IMG/VR virus record: IMGVR_UViG_3300044467_000006
Coordinates: 1-64,000 of that record
Strand: one strand, 5' to 3'
Source: a virus
Length of the DNA stretch: 64,000 nucleotides
Below the pieces are notes generated by a model. That model was not told the DNA's origin. It worked only from the letters and a program-made list of their open reading frames with translations, and searched no databases. Made by a program: the position numbers and the translations under genes. Of this stretch, positions 40,920-50,500 are shown piece after piece. The first letter of the stretch is position 1. Every line of letters begins with the position of its first letter.

Positions 40920-42692
40920 CTATGCTGCTCCAGCCCACAAACGATTTAAAACCATCCACTTGGCTCCCGGCATAGCCCTGATCTTGGCGATGCGTTCGAG
41001 TGCTGCGGATGGATCAACGTGATAGTCACTAAGAATCTCAGCGACGTGATGCTCGTTGACGTGCTCTACCCATTGGTCGAAAATCTGTGCGCCACGATCT
41101 CCGAGACTGGGCATGTAACGAAGACGATCGTGAGGGCTCATCTTGGTAAATTTCTGGCCAGTCCATGCGCGAAGGTAGAACGGAATGAAGCTGTTTTCGT
41201 CACCAGACGGATCGAAGCCAGAGCCCGCTAGAGCGCTACCGTGGTCGATAAGGCGAACGATCTTGTTATCAGGATCGGCCATGAGATTCTGGCTGTGGCG
41301 GTCTGGATTGCCTAGCACGTAATCGATGAAAGACCACTTAAATAAGGTGCTGTTCTGGCGGTACGGTTCCATGATACGGGTCGGTAGGTTAGGATCTTCC
41401 TTCTTCTTCTGACCTAGGTTGTGGAAGTTAATAGGTAGAAGCTCCATTGCGGCTGTCTGGTGGTTGTTTACCAAAACGAGGTCGGCTCTTGGGAATGAAT
41501 CGCCAATGCCAATGTAATCAGCAACATGCCAAAAAGCAGCTTCGCGCTCAGACTGAGAAGCATCAATCTGGCTAACTCCACTTGCGGGACTATTCTTGCC
41601 AGAACCCGGCTTGAGGAGGTAGATTTTCTTGGTCTGTGGGTCCTTGGCGAGCATAGTCCCCTTGGAGTGCTTGCCATTGAGCTTGACAGGGTTGATGAAA
41701 CCGCCGTTGGCTGCACGCTGAATCGCGTTAGCAACTTCTGTAGCCTCAGACCGGGCTGGTGTGATCTTGTAGGACTCTACGTTAAGCGAGCTTTCATCCT
41801 TAAGGAGATTCGAATCCTTCAAGAAGGTGTCGAGGCGGAAGAGGTTGTCGGCGTCTGGAGCAATGTGGTACGCGGCCAATACCGCTTCAGGAATCGTATC
41901 CACTTCTTCCAGCAAGTTGCGGGCAGCAGAGATCGAAATGCCGTTTGCCTTACTCATGGACAACATACGACACGCAGCGTCGATATGACGATGTAGATTA
42001 GCGGCGTATCCCAGTTGCTCCATAGCGGCTTCCTCATACCCCTCAAGGTCCATCCAACCATCAAGATTGGGCTCTTGCTTGGCCAAATAGCGAGAAGGGA
42101 CTAGGGTGGGTTCGCTGCGAGCTAGCTTAGTGGGTCGAGGAGCGGGCTGAGCTTCTTCTGGATCTAGACCGTGAGAGTAGGACTTGTAGGCAAAGTCGAA
42201 TGAGCCCGGTGAATCGTCGTTGTTGTCACGCCAACTAAAGGGCGACCTGTAAGCTCTCCCTGTCTGCTCGGCCTCATAAGCTAAGTTGTATTGGGCAGCG
42301 AGCTTCTCATGTAGGTGGTGAGCTAGTGTGGAGTGCTTCCCTCCCTTGACCCTAGTAAGGCCCATCTTGTTGCGAGCATGGGCATAGAGGGCAGTGTACA
42401 TCGCCGCTCCAATTCCCTTCTCGCGGTGTTCTGGCTTGACAGAGCTAGCGCCAATACGGATGTAGGGAGCAAATGGGACCGCGAGTAGCTTACCAACAAC
42501 TTCATTGGGATCGGTAACACTGACGGAAACAGTCGGAGTCCCGCTTTCGCCAACATCTTCAGCAATCGTGAGTTTATGGTCAGCCTTGAGATGTTCTGGC
42601 AGAAGATGGCTGTAGTCGTGGCTCTCCCTCGCCTCGTCGTACTTGCCGGGAGGAATGTCCTTGATAGCCGCCTTGGATAGATACGTTCTCAT
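40920..42692 (-). CDS. fusion of GNAT-like domain and HipA/PI3K-like kinase domain
   Basis: This encodes 590 residues. The N-terminal 180 form an acetyltransferase-like module: HDYSHLLP, then REKGIGAAMY (acetyl-CoA loop), then HSTLAHHLHEKLA and YNLAYEAE. Residues about 330-590 are kinase-like: an ATP-binding strand pair, VLGNPDRHSQNLM (catalytic loop) and RLIDHGSAL (metal-binding, DFG-like). It overlaps the small protein 42692-42904 by one base. Related modules recur in 47550-53153 (GNAT-like) and at 42909, 46430 and 62605 (kinase). Confidence 0.75.
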   Translation of the reverse strand: MRTYLSKAAIKDIPPGKYDEARESHDYSHLLPEHLKADHKLTIAEDVGESGTPTVSVSVTDPNEVVGKLLAVPFAPYIRIGASSVKPEHREKGIGAAMYTALYAHARNKMGLTRVKGGKHSTLAHHLHEKLAAQYNLAYEAEQTGRAYRSPFSWRDNNDDSPGSFDFAYKSYSHGLDPEEAQPAPRPTKLARSEPTLVPSRYLAKQEPNLDGWMDLEGYEEAAMEQLGYAANLHRHIDAACRMLSMSKANGISISAARNLLEEVDTIPEAVLAAYHIAPDADNLFRLDTFLKDSNLLKDESSLNVESYKITPARSEATEVANAIQRAANGGFINPVKLNGKHSKGTMLAKDPQTKKIYLLKPGSGKNSPASGVSQIDASQSEREAAFWHVADYIGIGDSFPRADLVLVNNHQTAAMELLPINFHNLGQKKKEDPNLPTRIMEPYRQNSTLFKWSFIDYVLGNPDRHSQNLMADPDNKIVRLIDHGSALAGSGFDPSGDENSFIPFYLRAWTGQKFTKMSPHDRLRYMPSLGDRGAQIFDQWVEHVNEHHVAEILSDYHVDPSAALERIAKIRAMPGAKWMVLNRLWAGAA

Positions 42693-42904
42693 TAGCCCCT
42701 CAGAAATGGATGCGGCGTTGGATCTACTACTTCGACCCCGTGAAATTGTTGATGGTCAAGCGTCCAAAGGATGCTCTCTAGATCGCCCTCGTTGCCTTCA
42801 ACAGCCCAAGGATATTCCTTCTCAAGCTCGCGCTCTAAAGTCTTGGCGTCACCCTCAAAAGTTTGGTGGCTTCCGTGGAGTAAGTCGTGAATCGTTACTT
42901 TCAT
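42692..42904 (-). CDS. small protein paired with kinase-like gene (copy 2)
   Basis: This encodes 70 residues, homologous in pattern to 46144-46428: both start with a beta strand, then an acidic helix, then DLESIL or DLDSIL and a final strand. Each copy directly follows a kinase-like gene in the direction of transcription. Could be a substrate, inhibitor or chaperone of that kinase. Confidence 0.68.
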   Translation of the reverse strand: MKVTIHDLLHGSHQTFEGDAKTLERELEKEYPWAVEGNEGDLESILWTLDHQQFHGVEVVDPTPHPFLRG

Positions 42905-42908
42905 TGGG

Positions 42909-44054
42909 TTACCTATTCCAAACGTGTAGCGGCACTTGATAGTCTTGCATTACACCGTGCTGTTCATACCACTCTGGGCGAGAACTAATGTCGTCTAGCT
43001 TCTTGACTCGCTCTGAAAAGTTATTCCAAACGTGCTCCTTCATGCGCGGCTCTTTAAGGCCAGAGAGCCTACTGGCCATGGTTGCAACAACTTGATCGCG
43101 CACTCTAGGCCACCAGCCGGTTACAGCCGGGATGAGATCAGGCGAGTGGAATGGCGGATAACCGTGTAGCCGCGCAGCTTGCCCCAGCTTCTCAAAAGCT
43201 CTGGAGTGGAAGTAACCCGTGAGATTATCAAATTGTTTACCCCATGCATTTCCTTCGTCGCGCTTCTCCTGCGGTACAGTCTCTAAATCGCCAAAGACAT
43301 TATGAGCCTTCGCCGGGACTCCTTTGTGGGAAGCATGGTATTGGAAGCTTCGTCCGTGGTCGATAGACATCAGCTTGGATTTGCGCGGGATGCCGTACTC
43401 ATCTACAGAGCCCTTCGGGAAGACAAGGAGGTTGGCAGTGTGCCTGTCGAGGTTGTTCGACAGGAAGTCCATGATGCCCATCTTGAAAGCGTCGGCGTGC
43501 ATACGCTCGTCATACTCATTAGGGTCCATGTTCTGAACCCAATCAGCATGGGGTGCCATGTGGACTACTAGGCCGGGATGCTTGTCAAAGCCCGGCCCCA
43601 TGTCGTGCTCTGAAACATGAACGGCTTGGTGAAGGTGCCCTACATCAGCAGCATGCCAGAGAGACTGGCTGGTCATCTCTGCCCACCCCTGAATCGGATG
43701 AGTTTGCCAGAACGATGCCTTCTCGGGTACCGCTTCGTGGTATGGCTTCACCATGAACATGTCGCCATTCGGAAGGCTGTCTGCCCTCGGCACTTTGTAC
43801 ATGACCTTGGGAGTTTGCCCATGCAGAGTAGTTGGACCGGCGCGCATCAACGGAGTAGCGCCAGAGAGAGCCTCTCGGTAAACAGCGACAGCGGGATTGT
43901 GAGTGCGAGGATGAGCGTCGAGATCGAAGGTGTGGTCAACCGCGTCCATCCCATGAGGAGAGGTCTCTTGGCGAACCATATCGAAGTCGCCAGAGGCAAT
44001 AGACTTAGCTAGAATGCCTAGTCCTAGTCGCTTTTGGAATTGTCCTAGCCCCAT
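42909..44054 (-). CDS. HipA/PI3K-like kinase homologue
   Basis: This encodes 381 residues. Shared with its paralogue at 46430: FMVKPYHE (nucleotide-binding Lys region), GWAEM, then NNLDRHTANLL (catalytic loop) and MSIDHGRSFQY (metal-binding). The catalytic D, H, N and D are all present. Family members phosphorylate proteins or lipids; the substrate here is unknown. It lies between two other effector-like genes. Confidence 0.72.
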   Translation of the reverse strand: MGLGQFQKRLGLGILAKSIASGDFDMVRQETSPHGMDAVDHTFDLDAHPRTHNPAVAVYREALSGATPLMRAGPTTLHGQTPKVMYKVPRADSLPNGDMFMVKPYHEAVPEKASFWQTHPIQGWAEMTSQSLWHAADVGHLHQAVHVSEHDMGPGFDKHPGLVVHMAPHADWVQNMDPNEYDERMHADAFKMGIMDFLSNNLDRHTANLLVFPKGSVDEYGIPRKSKLMSIDHGRSFQYHASHKGVPAKAHNVFGDLETVPQEKRDEGNAWGKQFDNLTGYFHSRAFEKLGQAARLHGYPPFHSPDLIPAVTGWWPRVRDQVVATMASRLSGLKEPRMKEHVWNNFSERVKKLDDISSRPEWYEQHGVMQDYQVPLHVWNR

Positions 44055-46114
44055 TACTCCATCCCTCCAACCGGCACTGGCAAAATCATGTGTTCGTAAG
44101 AGCCCCTCTGTTTGAGTCCCTCAATGAGTCGCTTCTCGAAAGGTGTTTGCTCTTGAGGATCTCTAGACTGCACATGTTTAAGTACGATTTCGGTGGGGAC
44201 AAGGGGATTGGCAGCAATCGAGAAAGCTGCGAGGCTAGGCGTATATCTATCTGTGCTTGTAGAGAGTCTCTTGAGTAAGGTATCTGCAACCGAAGGAGCA
44301 AGCTCGCTTCTGGTAGCTAGGTTAATAACAACGTGCGGCCAGCGAGTATTACCCGCCCCAGCCCCCGATTCTGCGAAGTCTGCATTTTCAGCAATCGCTT
44401 GCTGAATCGCAACCGGCATGGTGCCAGAGCGATTGACCAAGCCCTCCGCTCCTTCAGCAAAGTTCGAGAGGCGAATGAGTTGGCGATTGGACAAGTGGGG
44501 GTTGAACCTAGCCATCTCGCCTAGCAGTTCGCGGTGCTGGGCCGGTGTGACACCCGGTAGATTCTGCTCGCCTTGATGGATGTCCAACAGAGCACCCATG
44601 GTCGTATCGTTGATGCGACCTCCACACAGCAGGGAGTGGTATGCGCTCTTGGCCATCGGCTCGTCAGTATCGTCCTTGAAGTAAGAAGCCAGAGCGCGAA
44701 GGTATCGCTCCGAGTTCTGGGAGTTGTTAAATGCGGTAGGAATCTGCGTAGCGGCCTTCTTGGCTGAGCCTATTTGCAAATCCGACAATCCGAAGCAACG
44801 AGCAATAGTCTTCGACGGCATCCAAGTAGCGTGCGTATCCAGCCCCTCGATCAGCGCACGATGCAAGGCCATCGAAGGGATCTTCGCACTCTTGGCAATA
44901 GAGGGGAGCAGCGTGCCTGCGTGTCCAGCTTGGAGAGAGTAGTCAACCAATTGAGACAGCACCTTCTCTGTTGCGCTAGGATGCGCAGCGACCGTAGACA
45001 CAGCCTTTGTGAGAAACTGGGGGTGGTAGCCTTCTAGGTGCGGGAAGCTCGCCATGGCATTCCCTAGGTCTTCTTCATTTAGGTTGGGGTTGCTAAGTGC
45101 ATCGGCCCATTTGGTATTGGACGGACCCAGCAATGAATGGTAAGTTTGAAGGGCCACCTCACGAGGAATGAGCCTATCGGCAATCACTGAATTCTTATCC
45201 AATCCCTGTGCAAGAGCGGCTTGTAGAGAAAGAGGGCCGAGCTTACCGAGCCCACTCAAGGTGATAGCGTGTTCCTTGGTCAGACGCCCCTCCGCAATGC
45301 CACGAGCAATGTCGTCGTCCCTAGACAGGTCTGCGTTATGAATGGCGATTTCGCCCGGGAAAGCACTTTGGAAAATGCTGGGGGTAACGTCGATATCCCG
45401 GGCTTGGTAGCGAGAAGCGGAATTGGAGAATAGCCATTCGTTCTCGTGTCCATGATTCCCTTGCGTTCCGCGAGGAGCCGCAGGAAAGCCGTACCATAGA
45501 TCCTTAAGAGGCATCCAGACATGATGCTGATAGCCTCCAAAGCCCGTGTCTTCTACGTCTCCAAAGGATGACAAGGCCATCTCGCCCTTCATCTGGTTAC
45601 TCCAAAGCCCCCGGGTCATAGCAACGTGGGGCTCGCTATTGATTTTGCGGACATTCAGCCCAATATCACGAAGAATAGCGCCATGGAGTTCATCCCGGTG
45701 GGCTAAGGCTTCGGATACGAGGTTGGAGTTGATGGACAGCCAGTGATTGAGGTGGCGGGCAGTCACTTGACAATGCTGCTCCCGGGCCGAGCCAGCACCC
45801 TGCTCCCTGAAAAACTCCTCGTCCATGGCCGCGCCAGAGCCCGCAGAATCGTAGTGCTCTAGGTTGTTGACCCGATGGGCGATATACTTGAAAAGAAGGG
45901 CTGGAGGGGCATGCGGGGCGTGTTTATAGCCCCTTGCTAGGTCGTGGACGGAAGTTTCCCCAGTCTGGATCTTGGACACCAACTGCTTGAGGACAGGGCT
46001 GTCCGCTCGCTTCCCGCTAAGAACGTCGGCGTGAGGCTCTGCTTGCCCAGCAAAGTCAGAAAGATAACTGGAAGTTTGCTGGCTAATACGGTCAGCCGTC
46101 TGCTTGGAATCCAT
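44054..46114 (-). CDS. large protein with possible ADP-ribosyltransferase domain and helical repeats
   Basis: This encodes 686 residues. Around residues 165-260 is an R-S-E-type arrangement: AMTRG, then ALSSFG, then GHENEWLF, as in phage ADP-ribosyltransferases. Residues about 290-650 are LRV/HEAT-like helical repeats similar to those in 27197-30355 and 47550-53153. The transferase assignment rests on motif order only. A late motif lies 14 nt before the ATG. Confidence 0.55.
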   Translation of the reverse strand: MDSKQTADRISQQTSSYLSDFAGQAEPHADVLSGKRADSPVLKQLVSKIQTGETSVHDLARGYKHAPHAPPALLFKYIAHRVNNLEHYDSAGSGAAMDEEFFREQGAGSAREQHCQVTARHLNHWLSINSNLVSEALAHRDELHGAILRDIGLNVRKINSEPHVAMTRGLWSNQMKGEMALSSFGDVEDTGFGGYQHHVWMPLKDLWYGFPAAPRGTQGNHGHENEWLFSNSASRYQARDIDVTPSIFQSAFPGEIAIHNADLSRDDDIARGIAEGRLTKEHAITLSGLGKLGPLSLQAALAQGLDKNSVIADRLIPREVALQTYHSLLGPSNTKWADALSNPNLNEEDLGNAMASFPHLEGYHPQFLTKAVSTVAAHPSATEKVLSQLVDYSLQAGHAGTLLPSIAKSAKIPSMALHRALIEGLDTHATWMPSKTIARCFGLSDLQIGSAKKAATQIPTAFNNSQNSERYLRALASYFKDDTDEPMAKSAYHSLLCGGRINDTTMGALLDIHQGEQNLPGVTPAQHRELLGEMARFNPHLSNRQLIRLSNFAEGAEGLVNRSGTMPVAIQQAIAENADFAESGAGAGNTRWPHVVINLATRSELAPSVADTLLKRLSTSTDRYTPSLAAFSIAANPLVPTEIVLKHVQSRDPQEQTPFEKRLIEGLKQRGSYEHMILPVPVGGME

Positions 46115-46128
46115 TGAAGTCCCTCTTG

Positions 46129-46138
46129 CCTAAGATTG
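46129..46138 (-). promoter_or_regulatory. late motif CAATCTTAGG
   Basis: Exact consensus copy read leftward, 14 nt before the ATG at 46114, with AGAGGGA between. Confidence 0.65.
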
Positions 46139-46143
46139 TGGCC

Positions 46144-46428
46144 CTATGGCTTCTTCCAGAAGTGAGTAACTTCAAGCTCCCCTCCACGGGGGTCAGAGGA
46201 GGAGATCGTTTCCTTATGAACGCGAGGTACAGCCGTAAAACCCTTGACAACTACCTCTAAGCCATAAACCCGGGACAGTTCGTCTAGAATAGAGTCTAAG
46301 TCGCCAGAGGGAACGTGAAAGAATAGTGGCTTAAATTCGAGGCGAAGCTTGTTCTCGACTTCGGCGGCCTCTCCTTCAATCTTCGTGACTTCGCCTTCTC
46401 GAAAGTAGTTGATGACCGTGATTTCCAT
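46144..46428 (-). CDS. small protein paired with kinase-like gene (copy 1)
   Basis: This encodes 94 residues, paralogous to 42692-42904, with a longer C-terminal tail. It follows the kinase-like gene at 46430 by one base. Unknown function; conservation of the pairing suggests interaction with the kinase. Confidence 0.68.
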   Translation of the reverse strand: MEITVINYFREGEVTKIEGEAAEVENKLRLEFKPLFFHVPSGDLDSILDELSRVYGLEVVVKGFTAVPRVHKETISSSDPRGGELEVTHFWKKP

Positions 46429-46429
46429 A

Positions 46430-47548
46430 CTACTCCTCCAAGGTCCGCATAGGGACCGAAGCTCTCGACCATTGAGCTTTGTGTGAGCCGTTTTGGATGT
46501 TGTCGTTCATGCCTTCGACGTACGCCTTACACCCCAATGAATCCGAATCTGACATGACCCGGTCCAGAACCGCCGCTCTATCAGCGAAGGACTTAATCAA
46601 GTGGCAAGCCAAAGGAGCGTGCTTGATCCCGGCAACATGAGTATGAAACTCTCGGCTGATAGCGGGCTTGTTGTCTACCCACCACTTGGCCACTGTCGGC
46701 ATTGACTCTCCAAGACAATTTTGGAGCCTGAAGAGCTTGTATCCCGGAGCTTGGACGTAATCAAAAAGGTGGTCTACGCCATTGTCTCGCTCGGCAAAAC
46801 GGTTGGGCGACATGTACTGCATCGAACGACCGTTGTCGATAGCGAGCAGCCCCTGCGCCACCGCTGGAGTGCCCGGGATGTTAGCAGGAGCAAGATTAAC
46901 CATGAGGTTTCTGCCGCTACGGTCTTGGTGGTTCAGTAGGAAGTCCAGAGTAGCAAGTTTAAGCGCGTTGGTTTTGACATACGACGGCATTTGTACAACG
47001 CCATGATGGGAATGCCAACTCCAAGGCTCCGTTTTTGCTCCATCGAGCAACTCGGGGTCCATAGAACAAGACGGGTAGTGATCCTCATGTAATTCTACTG
47101 CCAGCAACGGAAGCCCCTTGTCGTTGGGATACTGGAAAGTGTGGACATTCATGGCATTCGGTCCCAGTCCGCTCTTGTGAAGGATGCCGTGCCAAGCCAT
47201 TTCAGCCCAACCAGATAGCGGCAGTTTCCCTTGATGCCAACCACGTAGATACTCATAGTAGGGTTTAACCATGAAGAGCGAACTAGGCATAACGCGGCCT
47301 TCCTCGTCCCTAGCCCCGCCCACCCGGAAATGCTGTTTTTCTGTTGCGCCACTACCATACATGTCACTTAACGACTTTAGGACGTTGTGAGTAGGGTTGC
47401 TGAGAAACTTAGATCGGAACAAGGTCATAGAATCTTGTGCCGACGGGTCAACGAATTGAGGAGAAGCGTGGAAGTCGGGATCCACCAAAAGCCTGCCGCC
47501 CTCGTGATCGCTAGCGTCCAACAGCTTCATTAGCCCTGCATTTGGCAT
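46430..47548 (-). CDS. HipA/PI3K-like kinase homologue, divergent
   Basis: This encodes 372 residues, paralogous to 42909-44054 (LFMVKPYYE, GWAEMAW). The catalytic loop reads NHQDRSGRNLM and the metal motif LAIDNGRSM, so His of DRH is replaced by Ser and HG by NG. Activity may be altered or lost. It abuts the small partner gene and the 1867-residue gene. Confidence 0.7.
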   Translation of the reverse strand: MPNAGLMKLLDASDHEGGRLLVDPDFHASPQFVDPSAQDSMTLFRSKFLSNPTHNVLKSLSDMYGSGATEKQHFRVGGARDEEGRVMPSSLFMVKPYYEYLRGWHQGKLPLSGWAEMAWHGILHKSGLGPNAMNVHTFQYPNDKGLPLLAVELHEDHYPSCSMDPELLDGAKTEPWSWHSHHGVVQMPSYVKTNALKLATLDFLLNHQDRSGRNLMVNLAPANIPGTPAVAQGLLAIDNGRSMQYMSPNRFAERDNGVDHLFDYVQAPGYKLFRLQNCLGESMPTVAKWWVDNKPAISREFHTHVAGIKHAPLACHLIKSFADRAAVLDRVMSDSDSLGCKAYVEGMNDNIQNGSHKAQWSRASVPMRTLEE

Positions 47549-47549
47549 G

Positions 47550-50500
47550 TTAGCTCCGATTTACAGCAACGTCGTATCCGCCCCACTTGCCGTCGATGGG
47601 CGCGTTCGGGGCAGACTCCCATGCCGCTTCAGTTGGATATTTGGCCGATGGATAGTTGGGAGTTGCTTCGTAGTTAAGGTTGTGCTTGACTGCCAATTTG
47701 TTCCACAAGCCATGAGCCAGCGAGGAATGAATCAACCCTCGTAGGTGCGTAGCTCCCCAATGCTTGGTGGCACTTGCCATTAGGCTCTCGTACATGGGAG
47801 TCCCCAGCCCCTTGCCGGTGTGTTCGTCGTTGATGTTGGCAAGGTCGATCTGGGCATACTTACGAGTCTCGTTGTTCCTGATAACTGGAGTATCATCCAC
47901 GAACAACGACGCTCCACCGACGATGCGATCCCGATGGTAGACGTTTGCGATAGTTGAAGGACCGAACGTTCCGTTGCTCGCGTGTAAGGTCATCCTGTAT
48001 CCAGCGTTGCGGTGCTCTGGCGTCAAGTAGTGGGTTGCGTCGTAAATGCGTTCGCCACCCTGAACTCTAGGATTTTCAAGTGGGGGTAGCGTCGCAATCG
48101 ACTTGGCTAGCTCTTCGTAGGTCGGCAGTTCTTCAAACTTGCGGACAATAGAGGTGTGGACCTGCTTGCCCACCAAATCTCCGCCGTAACCGCCGCTGTC
48201 GTTTTCTTCGGCATGCGGATCGGTTCCAGAGAAATACCTGTCATCATCCATGTCATAGCCCATCTTAGCCGGAATCGCGGTATACGTAGTCGGCAGCCAG
48301 CCCGGGGGTTCGGCGGGATCGAGATCGCGGAGTTTGGCAGCCGCATCGTGCCCGGTGATTCGCACTTTGATGTTCGGGCCATGCTGCTGACGAAGGTGCT
48401 CGTGGAATGCCTCTAGAATAGCCTCGTGAGGGTCTACGTTTTTGCCGAAAGCAATCTCGTTAATCTTGTCAAGATGATCCGACGGCATATTGGAGAGAGT
48501 CTCTAAACTGCTCGCCTTCCAGAAGTAAAACATCTGTGGAGGATTCACCCTTCCGTTCGTGATTTTTGCCTGTTCAAGCGCATGCTTGTAGTTGGCGGTA
48601 GCACCATGCCAAGAGAGGCCGGCCTTGTCCTGCGGACGGAAGTCTGACTGAATCTCAGAAATAAAGACCTTCCCATTACTATCTACAGGACGATAACGGA
48701 CCCACCCGAGAGTGTGGTTGTCGAGAGGGTGGATGTCCTTCTTACCGCGAATAAGCTTCTTGAAGGTTGCCCAGACGCCAGATGCCTTCATCTGCTTGAC
48801 GTGCTCGTCGGTTAGGTTGACTTGGAAGACGCTGTCTGCATCGCGCCTAACATGCTGCTGAGCCCCACCGTATTTTGCAGACCCGACATTGAACTCCTTG
48901 ACAGGCAAGGAATCGATATACTTCTGGACACTTTCGGTCGAAACGAAATCGGACTTCTTCTTGACCGGGCCTGTCGGACGATTCTTTGGAGGAATCTTTG
49001 CGATCTCCTCGGGGGTCATATCCCTCATTTCGCGGGCACGGTCATAATTGAGTTGCTTGGGAAGCTCGTTAACGTGAGCCCTCCCTCCACCGGCAGTATC
49101 AATAAGGTCGCGGACCTTACGCCAAATGGCACTGCCGAATCGAACGACAACGTGAGGAGACTTCGCTCGATAATGCGCGTTAGGGGACGACTCCTTCATA
49201 AGTTCCCCGATGGCCTTACCTAAAGAAACAGCGGTGTGTTCGGTTAGCCACTGAGGATCGAGCCCGTAATATTGCAAGAGTTGATCTTGCTGAGCCATCT
49301 TACTATGAAGGTCTTTAACCCATGCCTCTGGAGCATGCGGAGATTCTGCCAGATAATTGTAGAATGCGTGAGCTTTCTGTTGCGCGGTATTCCTTGCTCC
49401 TTGCCAGTGCTCGTCTTCTCCCCAGTTACCTTCTGGCATAACAGCGCGGGCCTTTTCGATCATCTTGTTGACCGTGCTCTCGGGAAGATTGGAACCTCTC
49501 AGCAGTTCTCTATAAAAGACACTGTCGAACGGCCCGCGATCAATAGCGTCATCTCTCCAAGCTGGGTTTGCCTTGGGGTTGTTTAAGAAGCTTAAGGTCT
49601 CTAATTCGGAATCATTGCCAGCAGCAAGGTGCTTGTTCCAAATAGTCTCCAACACATTCTCGGGGATATGTTTGCTTGTAACAGCCTCGGCGGTGGCTTG
49701 TGTGACAGGCGATACTTCAAAATGCCCATCGTTTAGCATCTTATTCCAATGTTCGGGCGCCAATTTGCTACCGTAGGATTGCAGGAGGTGACGTAATGCC
49801 TCGTCGTGCTGGCCTTTGCTCCAAGGGACATTGCCTTGAGAAGCAACTTGGTAAATTGTATACCCATTGTCATCGTATTGGTAATGACCTTCATTGTCTA
49901 AAGCTGGATTTCGGTTGAACACTATCGGCTTCATATCCAAAATGGCCGAAGCATGCTCCGAAGTAAAGTTAGGGTGCTCCATCAAAGGAAAGACGGAAGC
50001 AACCTGCTTTGCAGTAGACATCAAGTGACTAATGTGGGCAGGTGTCAAAGCCGGGGAACGGGCTAGATTGTTCTGGACGCCTGCCTTGAATTGGGGAAGG
50101 CTCTCTTCGCCCCAGTCGCTATCTCGGCGGAATCCTTCTGGATTGCCGGATGGCGAGGCGGATGTGAACTCGGGGCGGGAAAGAACGTAATCAATCCATT
50201 CCGGCTTGGCGTCAGAGCGATTGAGAATGCTATCAATGATTGAGTGACGCTTGGAATTTCCCAAGAGCTTGACCGCATTTCCGTGATCAACACTCCGAAC
50301 GAACTCCACGATCGCGCCAACGTCCGGGTCTTGCGGCGGTCGTTGTAAAAGGTAATCAGTCAGTCGGTCGTCTACGCTCTTATCCTTTAGCCCAAGGGCA
50401 TCTCTCCAATAAAATGGATCGCTTTCCGTTCTGTCATTGTATCGGTCTATGTTTCCCCACGGAAAGCGCGGATGGTTCAACCCGAAGACCGCGTTTGCTT

